From the NCBI RefSeq assembly GCF_016861565.1, contig NZ_BOLK01000005.1, positions 62,001-126,000 on the forward strand: a stretch of 64,000 bases of DNA. The letters run 5' to 3'. Numbering within the stretch: position 1 is the first letter of the stretch; each line of letters starts with the position of its first letter. Under the pieces are notes generated by a model. The model made no database searches and was not told where the DNA came from. It saw only the letters and a list, made by a program, of their open reading frames with translations. Shown piece by piece: positions 42,196 through 51,631 of the stretch. Both the position numbers and the translations under genes were made by a program. The stretch comes from Secundilactobacillus yichangensis (lineage in GTDB: Bacteria; Bacillota; Bacilli; Lactobacillales; Lactobacillaceae).

Positions 42196-43125
42196 ATGGC
42201 GAAATATTTATTAAAGCGGATCTTTTATCTGCTGTTAACCTTATTCATCGTCATCACCGTGACGTTTTTTCTAATGAAATTATTGCCTGGGACGCCGTTG
42301 CAAAACCAGCAAAAGCTCTCACCATCTGAGCAGCACCTGATTTTGAAGCAGTACGGACTGACCAAGCCCATTTGGCAGCAGTATTTAACCTATGTTGCCG
42401 GCGTGTTCCAAGGTAATTTTGGGACTTCCTTCCAGTTTAGTGATCAGCCAGTCTCTTACTTGATTTCAAGCCGGATTGGGCCATCACTTTTGCTGGGGAC
42501 TCAAGCAATGATCGTGGGTGTTATTCCCGGTATCCTGGTTGGTGCTTTGGGTGCTATCAAGAAAAACACCTGGGTTGATACTAGCGCGACGATCATTTCT
42601 ATTTTAGGAATTTCAATCCCAAGTTTCGTGTTGGCGGTTTTGCTGCAATACTTTGTTGGCTTAAAATTGCACTGGTTCCCAATTGCTGATTGGGGCGGAT
42701 TTGCCTACACCGTTTTGCCAACCCTCGCGCTGGCTGCGTCACCGTTTGCGGACACGGCGCGGTTTACCAGAACGGAAATGGTGGACGTATTGAATTCCGA
42801 TTACATTGAACTGGCTAGGGCCAAAGGGCTCAGTAAGTGGGGCGTCATTTATCATCATGCCCTGCGAAACAGTTTGATTCCAGTGGTTACGATCATTGGA
42901 CCATTGGCGGTCAATATCATGACCGGGTCAATGGTTATCGAAAATATTTTCTCCATTCCTGGGATTGGTGAACAATTCGTTAAGTCGATTCTGACCAACG
43001 ACTACCCAACCATCATGGCGGTTACGATCGTGTACAGTGTCATGCTGATGGTGGTTCTGCTGATCACCGATATCGTTTACGGAATTATTGATCCGCGAAT
43101 TCGAATCTCTGGCAAAAGCAATTAA
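42196..43125 (+). CDS. oppB: oligopeptide ABC transporter permease OppB
   Basis: A 309-residue permease with about six spans. The N-terminal FLMKLLPGTPLQN and the EAA loop ELARAKGLSKWGVIYHHALRN are standard for OppB/DppB. The C-terminal VYGIIDPRIRI motif is present. It starts the four-gene oppBCDF unit and is followed by oppC after 15 bases. Confidence 0.93.
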   Translation: MAKYLLKRIFYLLLTLFIVITVTFFLMKLLPGTPLQNQQKLSPSEQHLILKQYGLTKPIWQQYLTYVAGVFQGNFGTSFQFSDQPVSYLISSRIGPSLLLGTQAMIVGVIPGILVGALGAIKKNTWVDTSATIISILGISIPSFVLAVLLQYFVGLKLHWFPIADWGGFAYTVLPTLALAASPFADTARFTRTEMVDVLNSDYIELARAKGLSKWGVIYHHALRNSLIPVVTIIGPLAVNIMTGSMVIENIFSIPGIGEQFVKSILTNDYPTIMAVTIVYSVMLMVVLLITDIVYGIIDPRIRISGKSN

Positions 43126-43140
43126 TTAGGAGGTAAATAA

Positions 43141-44163
43141 ATGGCTGACGAAGTAAAACTTCCTGCAGATAGTTTTGAACCTCTTGATAAGTCAAAACAT
43201 CTCGACAGTGAAAAAATTGCAGCGCCTAATCTGACTTTTATGCAGGATGCATGGCGTCGCTTAAAAAAGAATAAAAGTGCGATTATTGCGATGATTATTC
43301 TCGTGATCTTCTTTGTTTTAGCATTTGGATCCGCGTTTATTTCACCGCATAATCCCAACGCGGTTAATCCGCAGTACGCGAACTTACCGCCGAAATGGCC
43401 GGGTATTCACATTAACGGGTTAAACGGGACGTTGGAGCAGGCTGGCAGCCGGGTTAATGCCTATCAGGCAGCTGGTGCCGGTGCTGGCGTTCACTACTGG
43501 TTAGGGACTGACTATCTGGGCCGTGATATGTTATCCAGAATTCTCTTTGGGACCCGGATTTCCTTAACGGTTGCCATTGTGGCAACCGCCGTTGACTTGT
43601 TGATTGGTGTTACCTTTGGTCTCTTTTCCGGCTGGAAGGGCGGCTGGATCGATAACTTCATGCAACGGGTGATTGAAATTATCATGTCGATTCCAACACT
43701 GGTTGTGGTTGTTTTGTTGATTTTGATTTTAAAACCCGGCATGATGTCAATTACGCTGGCCATTGCGTTTTCTAGCTGGACGACAATGGCGCGGCTGATA
43801 CGGGCCCAAACGTTGGAATTAAAGGAGCAGGAGTACGTGTTGGCAGCTAAAACACTGGGTGAAAGCTCAATTAAGATTGCCTTTAAGCACTTACTGCCTA
43901 ACCTATCTAGTATTATTATTATTCAAACGATGTTTACCATCCCAAGTGCCATCTTCTTCGAAGCCTTTCTGTCCTTCGTTGGGATTGGGATCAGTGCGCC
44001 TCAGGCATCATTAGGGACGTTGCTGAACGATGGTCAAAAGAACTTTCAATTTTTACCATATCAGATGTGGTATCCAGCTATCGTGCTGTCAGTGATTATG
44101 ATTGCCTTTAACATCTTCGCCGATGGTCTGCGTGACGCCTTTGATCCGCAAACGAAAGAGTAG
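43141..44163 (+). CDS. oppC: oligopeptide ABC transporter permease OppC
   Basis: A 340-residue permease whose cytoplasmic N-terminus (WRRLKKNKSAIIAM) precedes six spans. WLGTDYLGRDMLSRILFGTRISL is the OppC signature, and the EAA loop is AAKTLGESSIKIAFKHLLPN. A long extracellular loop (about 65-115) is somewhat larger than in minimal OppC. AGGAGG lies just upstream of the ATG. Confidence 0.93.
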   Translation: MADEVKLPADSFEPLDKSKHLDSEKIAAPNLTFMQDAWRRLKKNKSAIIAMIILVIFFVLAFGSAFISPHNPNAVNPQYANLPPKWPGIHINGLNGTLEQAGSRVNAYQAAGAGAGVHYWLGTDYLGRDMLSRILFGTRISLTVAIVATAVDLLIGVTFGLFSGWKGGWIDNFMQRVIEIIMSIPTLVVVVLLILILKPGMMSITLAIAFSSWTTMARLIRAQTLELKEQEYVLAAKTLGESSIKIAFKHLLPNLSSIIIIQTMFTIPSAIFFEAFLSFVGIGISAPQASLGTLLNDGQKNFQFLPYQMWYPAIVLSVIMIAFNIFADGLRDAFDPQTKE

Positions 44164-44176
44164 GTGAAGTTAAATC

Positions 44177-45274
44177 ATGCAAAGTAAAGAAACTATTTTG
44201 AAGGTCAACCACCTCAAAATCAACTTCAACACCTACGCCGGAACTGTGAAAGCCATCCGTGACGTTAGTTTTGACCTGAAAAAGGGCGAAACCTTAGCCA
44301 TTGTTGGTGAATCCGGTTCTGGTAAGACGGTAACTACCCGTTCAATCATGGGCTTGCTGGCTAATAACGCGGTGGTTGAGGGTGGCACCATTCAATTTCA
44401 CGATAAAGATGTTTTAAAAATGTCACAGAAAGAATTGGAAGGTTTACGTGGCGCTAAAATCGCCCAAATCTTCCAAGATCCAATGACCTCACTGGATCCA
44501 ACGATGCGTATCGGCCGTCAAATTGCCGAACCTTTAATGATTCACAAGGGTGTTAAAAAGGAAAAAGCCATGGCGCAAGCTTTGGAAATGATGAAGCTGG
44601 TTGGTATTACTGATGCTGAAAATCGGATCAACGACTATCCACACCAATTTTCTGGTGGGATGCGTCAACGGATCGTCATCGCCATTGCGCTGATCAACTA
44701 TCCGGAGATTCTGATTGCCGATGAACCAACTACCGCGCTGGACGTGACGATTCAAGCTCAAATTTTGAATTTGATGCGCGAACTGCAGGATAAAATTGCA
44801 ACCTCGATTATTTTCATTACCCATGATTTAGGGGTCGTTGCCGGTATGGCTGATCGGGTTGCGGTGATGTATGCAGGTAAGATTGTTGAATACGGGACGG
44901 TTGATGAAATCTTTTATAATCCAAAGCACCCGTACACCTGGGGCCTTTTGAGCTCCATGCCGACTTTGGATACTAACGGTGAAAAACTGGCTTCGATTCC
45001 CGGGACGCCGCCGGATCTGCTAGATCCGCCAAAGGGCGATGCCTTTGCGCCACGGAACCCGTATGCGCTAAAAATCGATACGGAAATGGAACCGCCATTC
45101 TTTAAGGTTTCGGATACGCACTATGCTGCTACTTGGCTATTGCATCCCGATGCACCAAAGGTAACGCCGCCGGACCAGATTGTTGAACGGCAAAAGAAGT
45201 TTGCTGAGATGCAAAAAGAAGCCCTGGCTAAAGCGCAGCACCATCAAATCGAAGAAGAGGAGGAACAGCAATAA
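44177..45274 (+). CDS. oppD: oligopeptide ABC transporter ATP-binding protein OppD
   Basis: A 365-residue ATPase. Walker A is GESGSGKTV, signature FSGGMRQRIVIAIAL, Walker B ILIADEPTTALDVT. The oligopeptide-transporter C-terminal domain (about 265-325) is present, but the cysteine cluster that binds an iron-sulfur group in some relatives is absent here. A Gln/Glu-rich tail ends the protein. Its stop overlaps the oppF start by one base (TAATG). Confidence 0.93.
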   Translation: MQSKETILKVNHLKINFNTYAGTVKAIRDVSFDLKKGETLAIVGESGSGKTVTTRSIMGLLANNAVVEGGTIQFHDKDVLKMSQKELEGLRGAKIAQIFQDPMTSLDPTMRIGRQIAEPLMIHKGVKKEKAMAQALEMMKLVGITDAENRINDYPHQFSGGMRQRIVIAIALINYPEILIADEPTTALDVTIQAQILNLMRELQDKIATSIIFITHDLGVVAGMADRVAVMYAGKIVEYGTVDEIFYNPKHPYTWGLLSSMPTLDTNGEKLASIPGTPPDLLDPPKGDAFAPRNPYALKIDTEMEPPFFKVSDTHYAATWLLHPDAPKVTPPDQIVERQKKFAEMQKEALAKAQHHQIEEEEEQQ

Positions 45275-46242
45275 TGGAGCTTGATAACGCTAAAAAAGTG
45301 CTTGAAGTCAGCCATTTGAAACAGTATTTCAACGTTGGCAAGCGCGACGAAGTTAAGGCTGTTGACGATATTTCCTTCGATATTTATGAGGGTGAAACTT
45401 TTGGACTTGTGGGTGAATCCGGTTCGGGTAAAACCACTACTGGTCGAGCCATTATTCACTTGTACCGGCCAACTAGCGGATCCATTAAGTTTAATGGACA
45501 GGAGATTGTTGGCTTAAAAGATGCCAAAAAAATGCAGCAGTTTCGGCGTGATATGCAGATGATTTTTCAAGATCCGTATGCGTCACTGAATCCACGGATG
45601 AAGGTTAAGGACATTGTGGCTGAGGGTATCGACATTAATCATTTAGCAAAAGACGACGCTGATCGCAGCAAGCAGGTGGCTGACTTACTGGCGACTGTTG
45701 GCTTAAACCGTGACCACGCCAGCCGCTATCCTCATGAATTTTCTGGTGGGCAGCGGCAACGGATCGGTATTGCGCGGGCACTTGCTGTGCAACCGAAGTT
45801 CATCATTGCTGACGAACCCATTTCCGCTTTGGATGTTTCCATTCAAGCTCAAGTGGTCAATTTGCTGAAGAAGCTGCAGCGTGAGCGGAAGCTGACGTAC
45901 TTGTTCATCGCCCATGATTTATCCATGGTGAAGTACATTTCCGACCGCATCGGTGTCATGCACTATGGCCGGATGCTGGAAGTGGGCACCTCGGATGAGG
46001 TCTACAATCACCCGTTGCACGACTACACGAGAAGTCTGCTTTCCGCCGTGCCGGTGCCGGATCCAGAGTATGAGCGTACCCGGACGCAGATTAAGTACGA
46101 TCCGAAGTACGAAGATGGTTCCAAGAAACGTGAATTAGTGGAAATCGTCCCCCATCACTATGTCCAATGCAGTCAGGATGAGATCCCGATGTATCAGGAG
46201 AGGGCTAAAGAGATGGGATTGAGCGTGAAAGAGCCCGGTTAG
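45274..46242 (+). CDS. oppF: oligopeptide ABC transporter ATP-binding protein OppF
   Basis: A 322-residue ATPase partner of OppD. Walker A is GESGSGKTT, signature FSGGQRQRIGIARAL, Walker B IIADEPISALDVS. The C-terminal extension with VEIVPHHYVQCSQDE is typical of OppF. It has a one-base overlap with oppD, so translation is coupled. Last gene before a strong terminator. Confidence 0.93.
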   Translation: MELDNAKKVLEVSHLKQYFNVGKRDEVKAVDDISFDIYEGETFGLVGESGSGKTTTGRAIIHLYRPTSGSIKFNGQEIVGLKDAKKMQQFRRDMQMIFQDPYASLNPRMKVKDIVAEGIDINHLAKDDADRSKQVADLLATVGLNRDHASRYPHEFSGGQRQRIGIARALAVQPKFIIADEPISALDVSIQAQVVNLLKKLQRERKLTYLFIAHDLSMVKYISDRIGVMHYGRMLEVGTSDEVYNHPLHDYTRSLLSAVPVPDPEYERTRTQIKYDPKYEDGSKKRELVEIVPHHYVQCSQDEIPMYQERAKEMGLSVKEPG

Positions 46243-46254
46243 AGTCCAGAATGT

Positions 46255-46307
46255 AAGCCAAATAAAGCAGGTTCCCGTGAACTTTGGGAACCTGCTTTAT
46301 TTGGCTT
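46255..46307. terminator. bidirectional terminator after oppF
   Basis: Arms 46255-46276 and 46286-46307 pair perfectly over 22 bp with a nine-base loop. It separates oppF from the convergent MDR-type ABC gene. Confidence 0.82.
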
Positions 46308-46373
46308 GCATGGCCGGACTCTGGGCTCTTGAACGCGTTACGGCTACGTAAAAGTGTAAAAAGTGAACATCTC

Positions 46374-48152
46374 TCACTCAAATTGTGCATCATACAGCTT
46401 CTTATAAGCCCCGCCCGCCTTCAAAAGACTTTCATGAGTCCCAGTCTCAACCACCCGGCCATTCTCCAGTACAATGATCTGATCAGCATCATGAATCGTC
46501 GATAACCGGTGTGCAATGACCAGGGATGTACGAGACTCCAACAGGTTATTTAACGCGTGCTGGATTGCTTTTTCAGACTGGTTATCCAGACTAGCGGTGG
46601 CCTCGTCTAAAATGATGATGGGTGCGTTCTTCAGTAAAGCACGGGCAATTGACACCCGTTGCTTTTGCCCGCCGGAAAGTTTGACGCCCCGCTCACCAAC
46701 TTGGGTATCTAACTGATCCGGTAATTCACGGATAAAGGTATCAAGGTCAGCTAACTTGGCGACTTCCCAGACTTCATCATCGGTGGCATCTGGCCGGCCA
46801 TACAGAATGTTGTTGCGAATACTGCCGTCAATAATAAAGATATCCTGGGAAACGATGGCGATATGCTGGCGCAGCGAAGAAATATCGATGGACTGAATTG
46901 GTAAGCCGTCAAAGGTAATGCTGCCGCTTTCCAGATCGTAAAATCGGTCGATCAACCGGGTGATGGTCGTTTTGCCAGAACCCGACCGGCCAACCAGAGC
47001 AGTTGTTTTGCCGTAGGGAATTGTAAAACTAATATCCTTCAGGGTGGCGTCATATGTTTCAGGGTGTTTAGTAGCGTCATAAGTAAAGTTAACATGACTA
47101 AGGGTAATTCCCTTAGAAAACTTTGGAAACGGCTTAGAATCGACCGCATTTAACACCTGTGGCTTCTCCTGCAGGATTGACTGGATCCGACCATAGGAAA
47201 CCAGCGACTGCTGGAGCTGGTTGAGCAGTCGGGTAAAAGCCTGAATGGGTGACTGCACCATTGCCACGTAGCTCAAGTAGGCTACCAGCTGGCCAACGGT
47301 GAGCTGACCCTTGATAATAAAGTAAGCACCTAATGCCAAAACGATTGCGATTCCTAGCGTATTGATCCCATCGATTAGCGGTGAAAAAATAGCCTGATTT
47401 TGACCAGCAGAAATCATGTCTTTCCGGTTTGCAGCGGCAAAATGGTCGAACCGCTGGGCTTCGATATTTTCACTGTTGAAACTTTTAATCAGGTCGATTT
47501 GCGTCAGGGTTTGCTGCATCTGGTTTGACATCCGGGCTTGTGACCGCCGAGCGTTCATAAAAGCAGTTCGGATCCGTACCCGAAAGACCCGGTAGACGAT
47601 GAACATCAGCGGAAAAGTGAGGCTTACAGCCAACGCCATTTGCCAGTTGATGTAGAAAATCAGTCCCAGCACGCCAATAAAGGTGAAGAGGTTGCCAATC
47701 ATGTTTAGCATGTTGGCTGATATGAGGCTTTGCAGGTTATTGATGTCACTGGTTAGTCGGGTCATCAGGTCACCGGTTTTACTGGATTCGAAGAAACTGG
47801 TGTCTAATTTTAACAAGTATTCGTACAGTTGATTACGCAGGTCAGTAATGGCGTTTTGACTCATCACGGACATGTAATAAGTTGAAATGTAGGTGAACGC
47901 GCCCAGTACGACCGCCGTTATTAAAAGAATGGCAATGGCGCCAATCAGCCACTGAAAATTGTGTTGCGGGATCACTTTATCGATAATAAACTGTTCAATT
48001 TGCGGCATCACGAACTGCAGCAAGGTGATTACGGTTAATGCTAAGATGTTTAATATCAATAACCAGCGCATTTTAAGGACTTTACTGAAGACAAAGCGAA
48101 ACATTTCCATCAACGAACCATTCGCTTGGGATTCCGCTTGCTTATCCGCCAT
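46374..48152 (-). CDS. ABC half-transporter with fused membrane and ATPase domains (BmrA/LmrA-like)
   Basis: A 592-residue exporter half-molecule that should homodimerise. Six membrane spans occupy about 25-310. The ATPase domain follows: Walker A GRSGSGKTT, signature KLSGGQKQRVSIARAL, Walker B IILDEATASLD, and the VIAHRLSTI switch. The subfamily exports drugs, lipids or peptides; the cargo is unknown. ATG 48152 follows GGGGGGAAG. There is no partner gene, which supports a homodimer. Confidence 0.9.
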   Translation of the reverse strand: MADKQAESQANGSLMEMFRFVFSKVLKMRWLLILNILALTVITLLQFVMPQIEQFIIDKVIPQHNFQWLIGAIAILLITAVVLGAFTYISTYYMSVMSQNAITDLRNQLYEYLLKLDTSFFESSKTGDLMTRLTSDINNLQSLISANMLNMIGNLFTFIGVLGLIFYINWQMALAVSLTFPLMFIVYRVFRVRIRTAFMNARRSQARMSNQMQQTLTQIDLIKSFNSENIEAQRFDHFAAANRKDMISAGQNQAIFSPLIDGINTLGIAIVLALGAYFIIKGQLTVGQLVAYLSYVAMVQSPIQAFTRLLNQLQQSLVSYGRIQSILQEKPQVLNAVDSKPFPKFSKGITLSHVNFTYDATKHPETYDATLKDISFTIPYGKTTALVGRSGSGKTTITRLIDRFYDLESGSITFDGLPIQSIDISSLRQHIAIVSQDIFIIDGSIRNNILYGRPDATDDEVWEVAKLADLDTFIRELPDQLDTQVGERGVKLSGGQKQRVSIARALLKNAPIIILDEATASLDNQSEKAIQHALNNLLESRTSLVIAHRLSTIHDADQIIVLENGRVVETGTHESLLKAGGAYKKLYDAQFE

Positions 48153-48317
48153 GAATCTTCCCCCCCTGTGATTTACTCGGTTTTAATCTGTCAGCTAATG
48201 TAGCACGGTGGGCAACTGGTTGCAAACAAAAGGGTTGATAGGCCTAAGTGCAATTTTGAATGCTGGTCATTAACGTTATGGCAATACTGTTAAAATATTA
48301 AAAATTCAGATGCATTG

Positions 48318-48345
48318 TTGACAAAATATAAAACAGTGCTAAACT
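48318..48345 (+). promoter_or_regulatory. promoter of T-box transcript
   Basis: A consensus TTGACA (48318-48323), 16-bp spacer, and TAAACT (48340-48345). RNA would begin at about 48352. Confidence 0.65.
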
Positions 48346-48351
48346 TTTTAA

Positions 48352-48683
48352 TTAATAATTGATTAAAAAATTAAAAGCGTTGAAGAAGTAAGTATCGACG
48401 ATGGCGCCGTTAGCGAGCCCGGTTTAGTGAAAGCGGGTCGGTCAAGTCGTTGAGAAAATCCCTTTTGAGCTGTGGGCTGAATTTTTAGTAAGTCTCACCG
48501 GTGGCACCCGTTATCAGTGCAGTGAATCGTAATTTTGAATCAAACGTCGGGATCCTAGCTCGGTGAGTGATTCAACTAGGAAGTTACCGTTCACGTAAGG
48601 CTGTATTTAGTTACAGCGAAAAAAGGTGGTACCGTGCAAATCAATGCGCCCTTTAGAGCAATTGCTCTGAAGGGCTTTTTTAA
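48352..48683 (+). ncRNA. T-box leader controlling oppA2 and amidohydrolase
   Basis: Contains the T-box core AAAAGGTGGTACCGTG (48621-48636), which pairs with uncharged tRNA acceptor ends, and a terminator (48648-48683: GCCCTTT-AGAGCAATTGCTCT-GAAGGGC then six Ts). Stem I is visible. TTAAAAG (48371-48377) pairs with CTTTTGA, and AGTA is followed by TCGACG, which pairs with CGTTGA. AGCGAG..GTGAAAGC forms the apical part. In the specifier loop GAGAAAATC ends with ATC at 48458-48460, so isoleucine is the best guess, with AAT (Asn) the alternative. Confidence 0.9.
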
Positions 48684-48716
48684 TTCAATTATTGGTTAAA
48701 CTAGGAGGAATTGATT

Positions 48717-50324
48717 ATGCAGAAGAAAATGTTATTGTCAGGTTTGGGAGTTTGTTTGTTGGGAGTTGCTTTAGCAGGCTGCAGCAGCGGCAGTTCGCAG
48801 GCGACTAAAAATAAAACGTTGAATGTCACACTGCCAAGTGAACCAGCGACCGCGGATCCTAATAAAGACACGGATACTAATAGTGCCAGTCTGATTTATC
48901 AGACCATGGAAGGTTTATATACATATGATAAGCACAATAAGCTTGTTCCTGGCGTGGCAACGAAGGTTGTTAAGCCAACGGATAATGGTAAAACATATAC
49001 GTTCAATCTTAAAAAGAATGCTAAGTGGGCTAATGGTGATCCAGTCACTGCCCAAGATTTCGTCTATTCATTTAGACGTCAAGTAGATCCTAAGACCAAG
49101 GCTCAATACGCTAACGTTTTTCAGTATTTCGTCAACTATGACAAGGTACAAGCAGGTAAGGTTTCCCCAAGTCAATTAGGTGTAAAAGCTTTAGGTAAAG
49201 ACAAACTTCAGTTTAAATTGACGCAACCAGTTCCATACCTTAATAATTTGATTGCATCCAAATACATGCCGCTAAACAGGGAGTTTGTTGAAAAGTACGG
49301 TCAGAAGTATGGTACGAGTGCTTCGAAGACTATGACCAACGGCCCATACAAACTGGTTGGCTGGACGGGCAGTAATTCTAGTTGGTCTTACGTGAAGAAC
49401 AATCATTATTGGAATGCTAAACAAGTTAAAATTCCTAAGGTTAAAGTTACAGCAACCAAGGATGAAAATACCGCACAAGATCTGTTTAAGAGTGGTAAAG
49501 TGCAGGAAACTACCGTCTCAGGTCAATACGTTCGGGCTAATGCAAATAACAAAAACTTACAAACCCACTTAGTTGGCCGGCTGCAGTACTTGTACTTCAA
49601 TAACAAGAAACCGCAAACTAACTCTGAAAACTTACGTCAGGCTGTTTCCTACGTGGTTAACCGACAAGCATTGACTAAACAAGTGCTTCAAGATGGTTCC
49701 AAACCAGCACTGAGCATGGTGCCGCGGGGTGATCAGACAAACCCAAAGAACGGTAAGGATATGGCGACTGAAACGGGTAACTTACTGCCATATAACCTGG
49801 AAAAAGCTAAGAGCTACTGGAATAAGTACCTCAAGGAAACCGGTAAAAAGACCGTTACTTTGAATTTATTGACGGATGACACTGATGAAGATAAGCACGT
49901 TGGCGCTTATATCCAAGCAAATATGAAAAAGTACTTTAAGGGTGCGAAAGTGACAGTGACTTCATTGCCTCACGCACAACACGTTTCACGTGACTTTGCG
50001 GGTAACTTTGAAATGAACCTCACCGGCTGGAGCACTAATTGGCTGGACTCAGCTGATTTCTTGAGTCTTGCAGCTAAAGGCAACACCGTTAACTTTACCG
50101 GCTGGAATGATAATCAGTTTAATCGATTAATGACAGCTGCGGATAAAGCAACTGGTCAAGCACGTTACGATGGTTTAGTTAAAGCAAATAAGCGCCTCAT
50201 GGCAGTAAAAGGACTCGTGCCGCTTTATCAGCCTTCTGAAGCTAAGTTAGTGAGTTCAAAGGTTGGCGGCCTTCATTATTCATTACTGAATGAAGCACAG
50301 TATCAATACGCATATTGGAAATAA
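48717..50324 (+). CDS. oligopeptide-binding lipoprotein (OppA paralogue), T-box controlled
   Basis: A 535-residue SBP_bac_5 lipoprotein with lipobox ALAGCSSG (Cys22). It shows KWANGDPVTAQDFVYSFRRQ and NGPYKLVGWTG, parallel to OppA at 40413 but clearly diverged. No permease or ATPase gene accompanies it, so it probably feeds the OppBCDF complex encoded 3 kb upstream. ATG 48717 follows AGGAGGA. Expression is governed by the T-box leader, linking uptake to shortage of one amino acid. Confidence 0.92.
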   Translation: MQKKMLLSGLGVCLLGVALAGCSSGSSQATKNKTLNVTLPSEPATADPNKDTDTNSASLIYQTMEGLYTYDKHNKLVPGVATKVVKPTDNGKTYTFNLKKNAKWANGDPVTAQDFVYSFRRQVDPKTKAQYANVFQYFVNYDKVQAGKVSPSQLGVKALGKDKLQFKLTQPVPYLNNLIASKYMPLNREFVEKYGQKYGTSASKTMTNGPYKLVGWTGSNSSWSYVKNNHYWNAKQVKIPKVKVTATKDENTAQDLFKSGKVQETTVSGQYVRANANNKNLQTHLVGRLQYLYFNNKKPQTNSENLRQAVSYVVNRQALTKQVLQDGSKPALSMVPRGDQTNPKNGKDMATETGNLLPYNLEKAKSYWNKYLKETGKKTVTLNLLTDDTDEDKHVGAYIQANMKKYFKGAKVTVTSLPHAQHVSRDFAGNFEMNLTGWSTNWLDSADFLSLAAKGNTVNFTGWNDNQFNRLMTAADKATGQARYDGLVKANKRLMAVKGLVPLYQPSEAKLVSSKVGGLHYSLLNEAQYQYAYWK

Positions 50325-50346
50325 TAGTTAATTGGGGGACAAAACA

Positions 50347-51534
50347 ATGACAGAAAAGACTTTTTATAACTTTACTTTATTTGATGGAACTGGTGATCAA
50401 AACCAAGCGGACGCCTGGTTTACGGTGGATACTGAAACCGGCGCGCTGACACAACGGGGAACGGGTCAGCACCCGCAAACCGATGAAACGGTTGACTTGA
50501 ATGGTCAGTACGTGATGCCAGGGTTCTTAAACGTTCATACCCATGTCACCAGTAATCCGGATGCGTTTGACGGTCGCTTTGGTGATTCAGAAGCCGAATC
50601 AGCAGTCTTTGCCTACCAAAACTTACAGAAGCTGTTAAAATCCGGTGTTACCTTTGCGCGACAGCTAGGGACCGACTATGACGTTGATGTAAAGCTCAAA
50701 CGGATGCAAAAGAAGGGGCTGTTAGCACATACGCCGCACTTTCAGGCTTCCGGCAGAGCCTTTTCGATGACGGGCGGTCATGGGGATTCACCCCACGGTG
50801 GCTGGACGGTTGACTCACCGGATGAAATGAGAAAAGGTGTCCGGACGGCCCTTAAAAACGGCGTTGACGTGGTTAAAATGATGGCAACCGGTGGGGTTAT
50901 GACGCCCGGTGACTTCATGGACGATCCGCAGCTGTCGGTTACCGAAATGAAAACTGGGGTGGTGGAAGCCCATCATAAGCATCGCAAGGTAGCTTCACAT
51001 GCCGAAGGTAATCCCGGGATTCAAAACGCGCTGGATGCAGGAGTTGATTCAATTGAACACGGCTTTTACGTCACTGAAGCTGAAGCCCAGCAAATGCTTG
51101 ATCAGGGTACTTATTTAACACCAACGCTGATTGCGGAGTGGACGATTCCAGCCTATGGCAAGGGTGTTTTACCCGACTGGGAAGTTAAGAAATGCGCGGA
51201 CGCTCTGGATGACACTTACAAGAACTTCAAGCGGGCCTTTAAAATGGGCGTGAAGTTTACTTGCGGGACGGATGCCGGGACACCGTTTAACGGGTTCGAC
51301 ATGACGCCTAGAGAATTCGAACTGTTAACTAAGGTTGGCATGACACCCGCTCAAGCCTATCAATGTTCTAGCTTGAATTCAGCCGCGCTTTGCGAGGTTG
51401 CTGATAAGTACGGCACCTTGGAAGTTGGCAAGCAAGCCGATTTCCAAGTTCTAAAGGCTGATCCGTTGGCTGACGTGAAGAACGTTCAGCAAAAAGACAA
51501 GCAGGTTTATCTTGGCGGTCAGCGAGAATTCTAA
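50347..51534 (+). CDS. metal-dependent amidohydrolase (prolidase/imidazolonepropionase-like, COG1228 type)
   Basis: A 395-residue TIM-barrel hydrolase of the amidohydrolase superfamily. Metal ligands visible are HVHTH in the LNVHTHV segment after strand 1, VVKMMATGG with the bridging lysine, SHAEGN, IEHGF, and the catalytic aspartate in CGTDAGTPF. Relatives include Xaa-Pro/Arg dipeptidases of the Sgx9260 type and imidazolonepropionase. It begins 22 bases after the OppA paralogue, with GGGGGA upstream of ATG 50347, so it shares the T-box transcript. It could split the imported peptide; the substrate is inferred. Confidence 0.85.
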   Translation: MTEKTFYNFTLFDGTGDQNQADAWFTVDTETGALTQRGTGQHPQTDETVDLNGQYVMPGFLNVHTHVTSNPDAFDGRFGDSEAESAVFAYQNLQKLLKSGVTFARQLGTDYDVDVKLKRMQKKGLLAHTPHFQASGRAFSMTGGHGDSPHGGWTVDSPDEMRKGVRTALKNGVDVVKMMATGGVMTPGDFMDDPQLSVTEMKTGVVEAHHKHRKVASHAEGNPGIQNALDAGVDSIEHGFYVTEAEAQQMLDQGTYLTPTLIAEWTIPAYGKGVLPDWEVKKCADALDDTYKNFKRAFKMGVKFTCGTDAGTPFNGFDMTPREFELLTKVGMTPAQAYQCSSLNSAALCEVADKYGTLEVGKQADFQVLKADPLADVKNVQQKDKQVYLGGQREF

Positions 51535-51580
51535 AGTTAGTCTTTGAATGAAGCGGTACCGACGAAATAATAAGCAGATA

Positions 51581-51622
51581 AAAATAGCACTTACCCCGAG
51601 AGCACGGAGTAAGTGCTATTTT
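51581..51622. terminator. bidirectional terminator
   Basis: AAAATAGCACTTAC and GTAAGTGCTATTTT form a perfect 14-bp stem with a 14-base loop. It ends the T-box operon and the convergent phosphatase gene. Confidence 0.83.
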
Positions 51623-51631
51623 CTAAATGAA

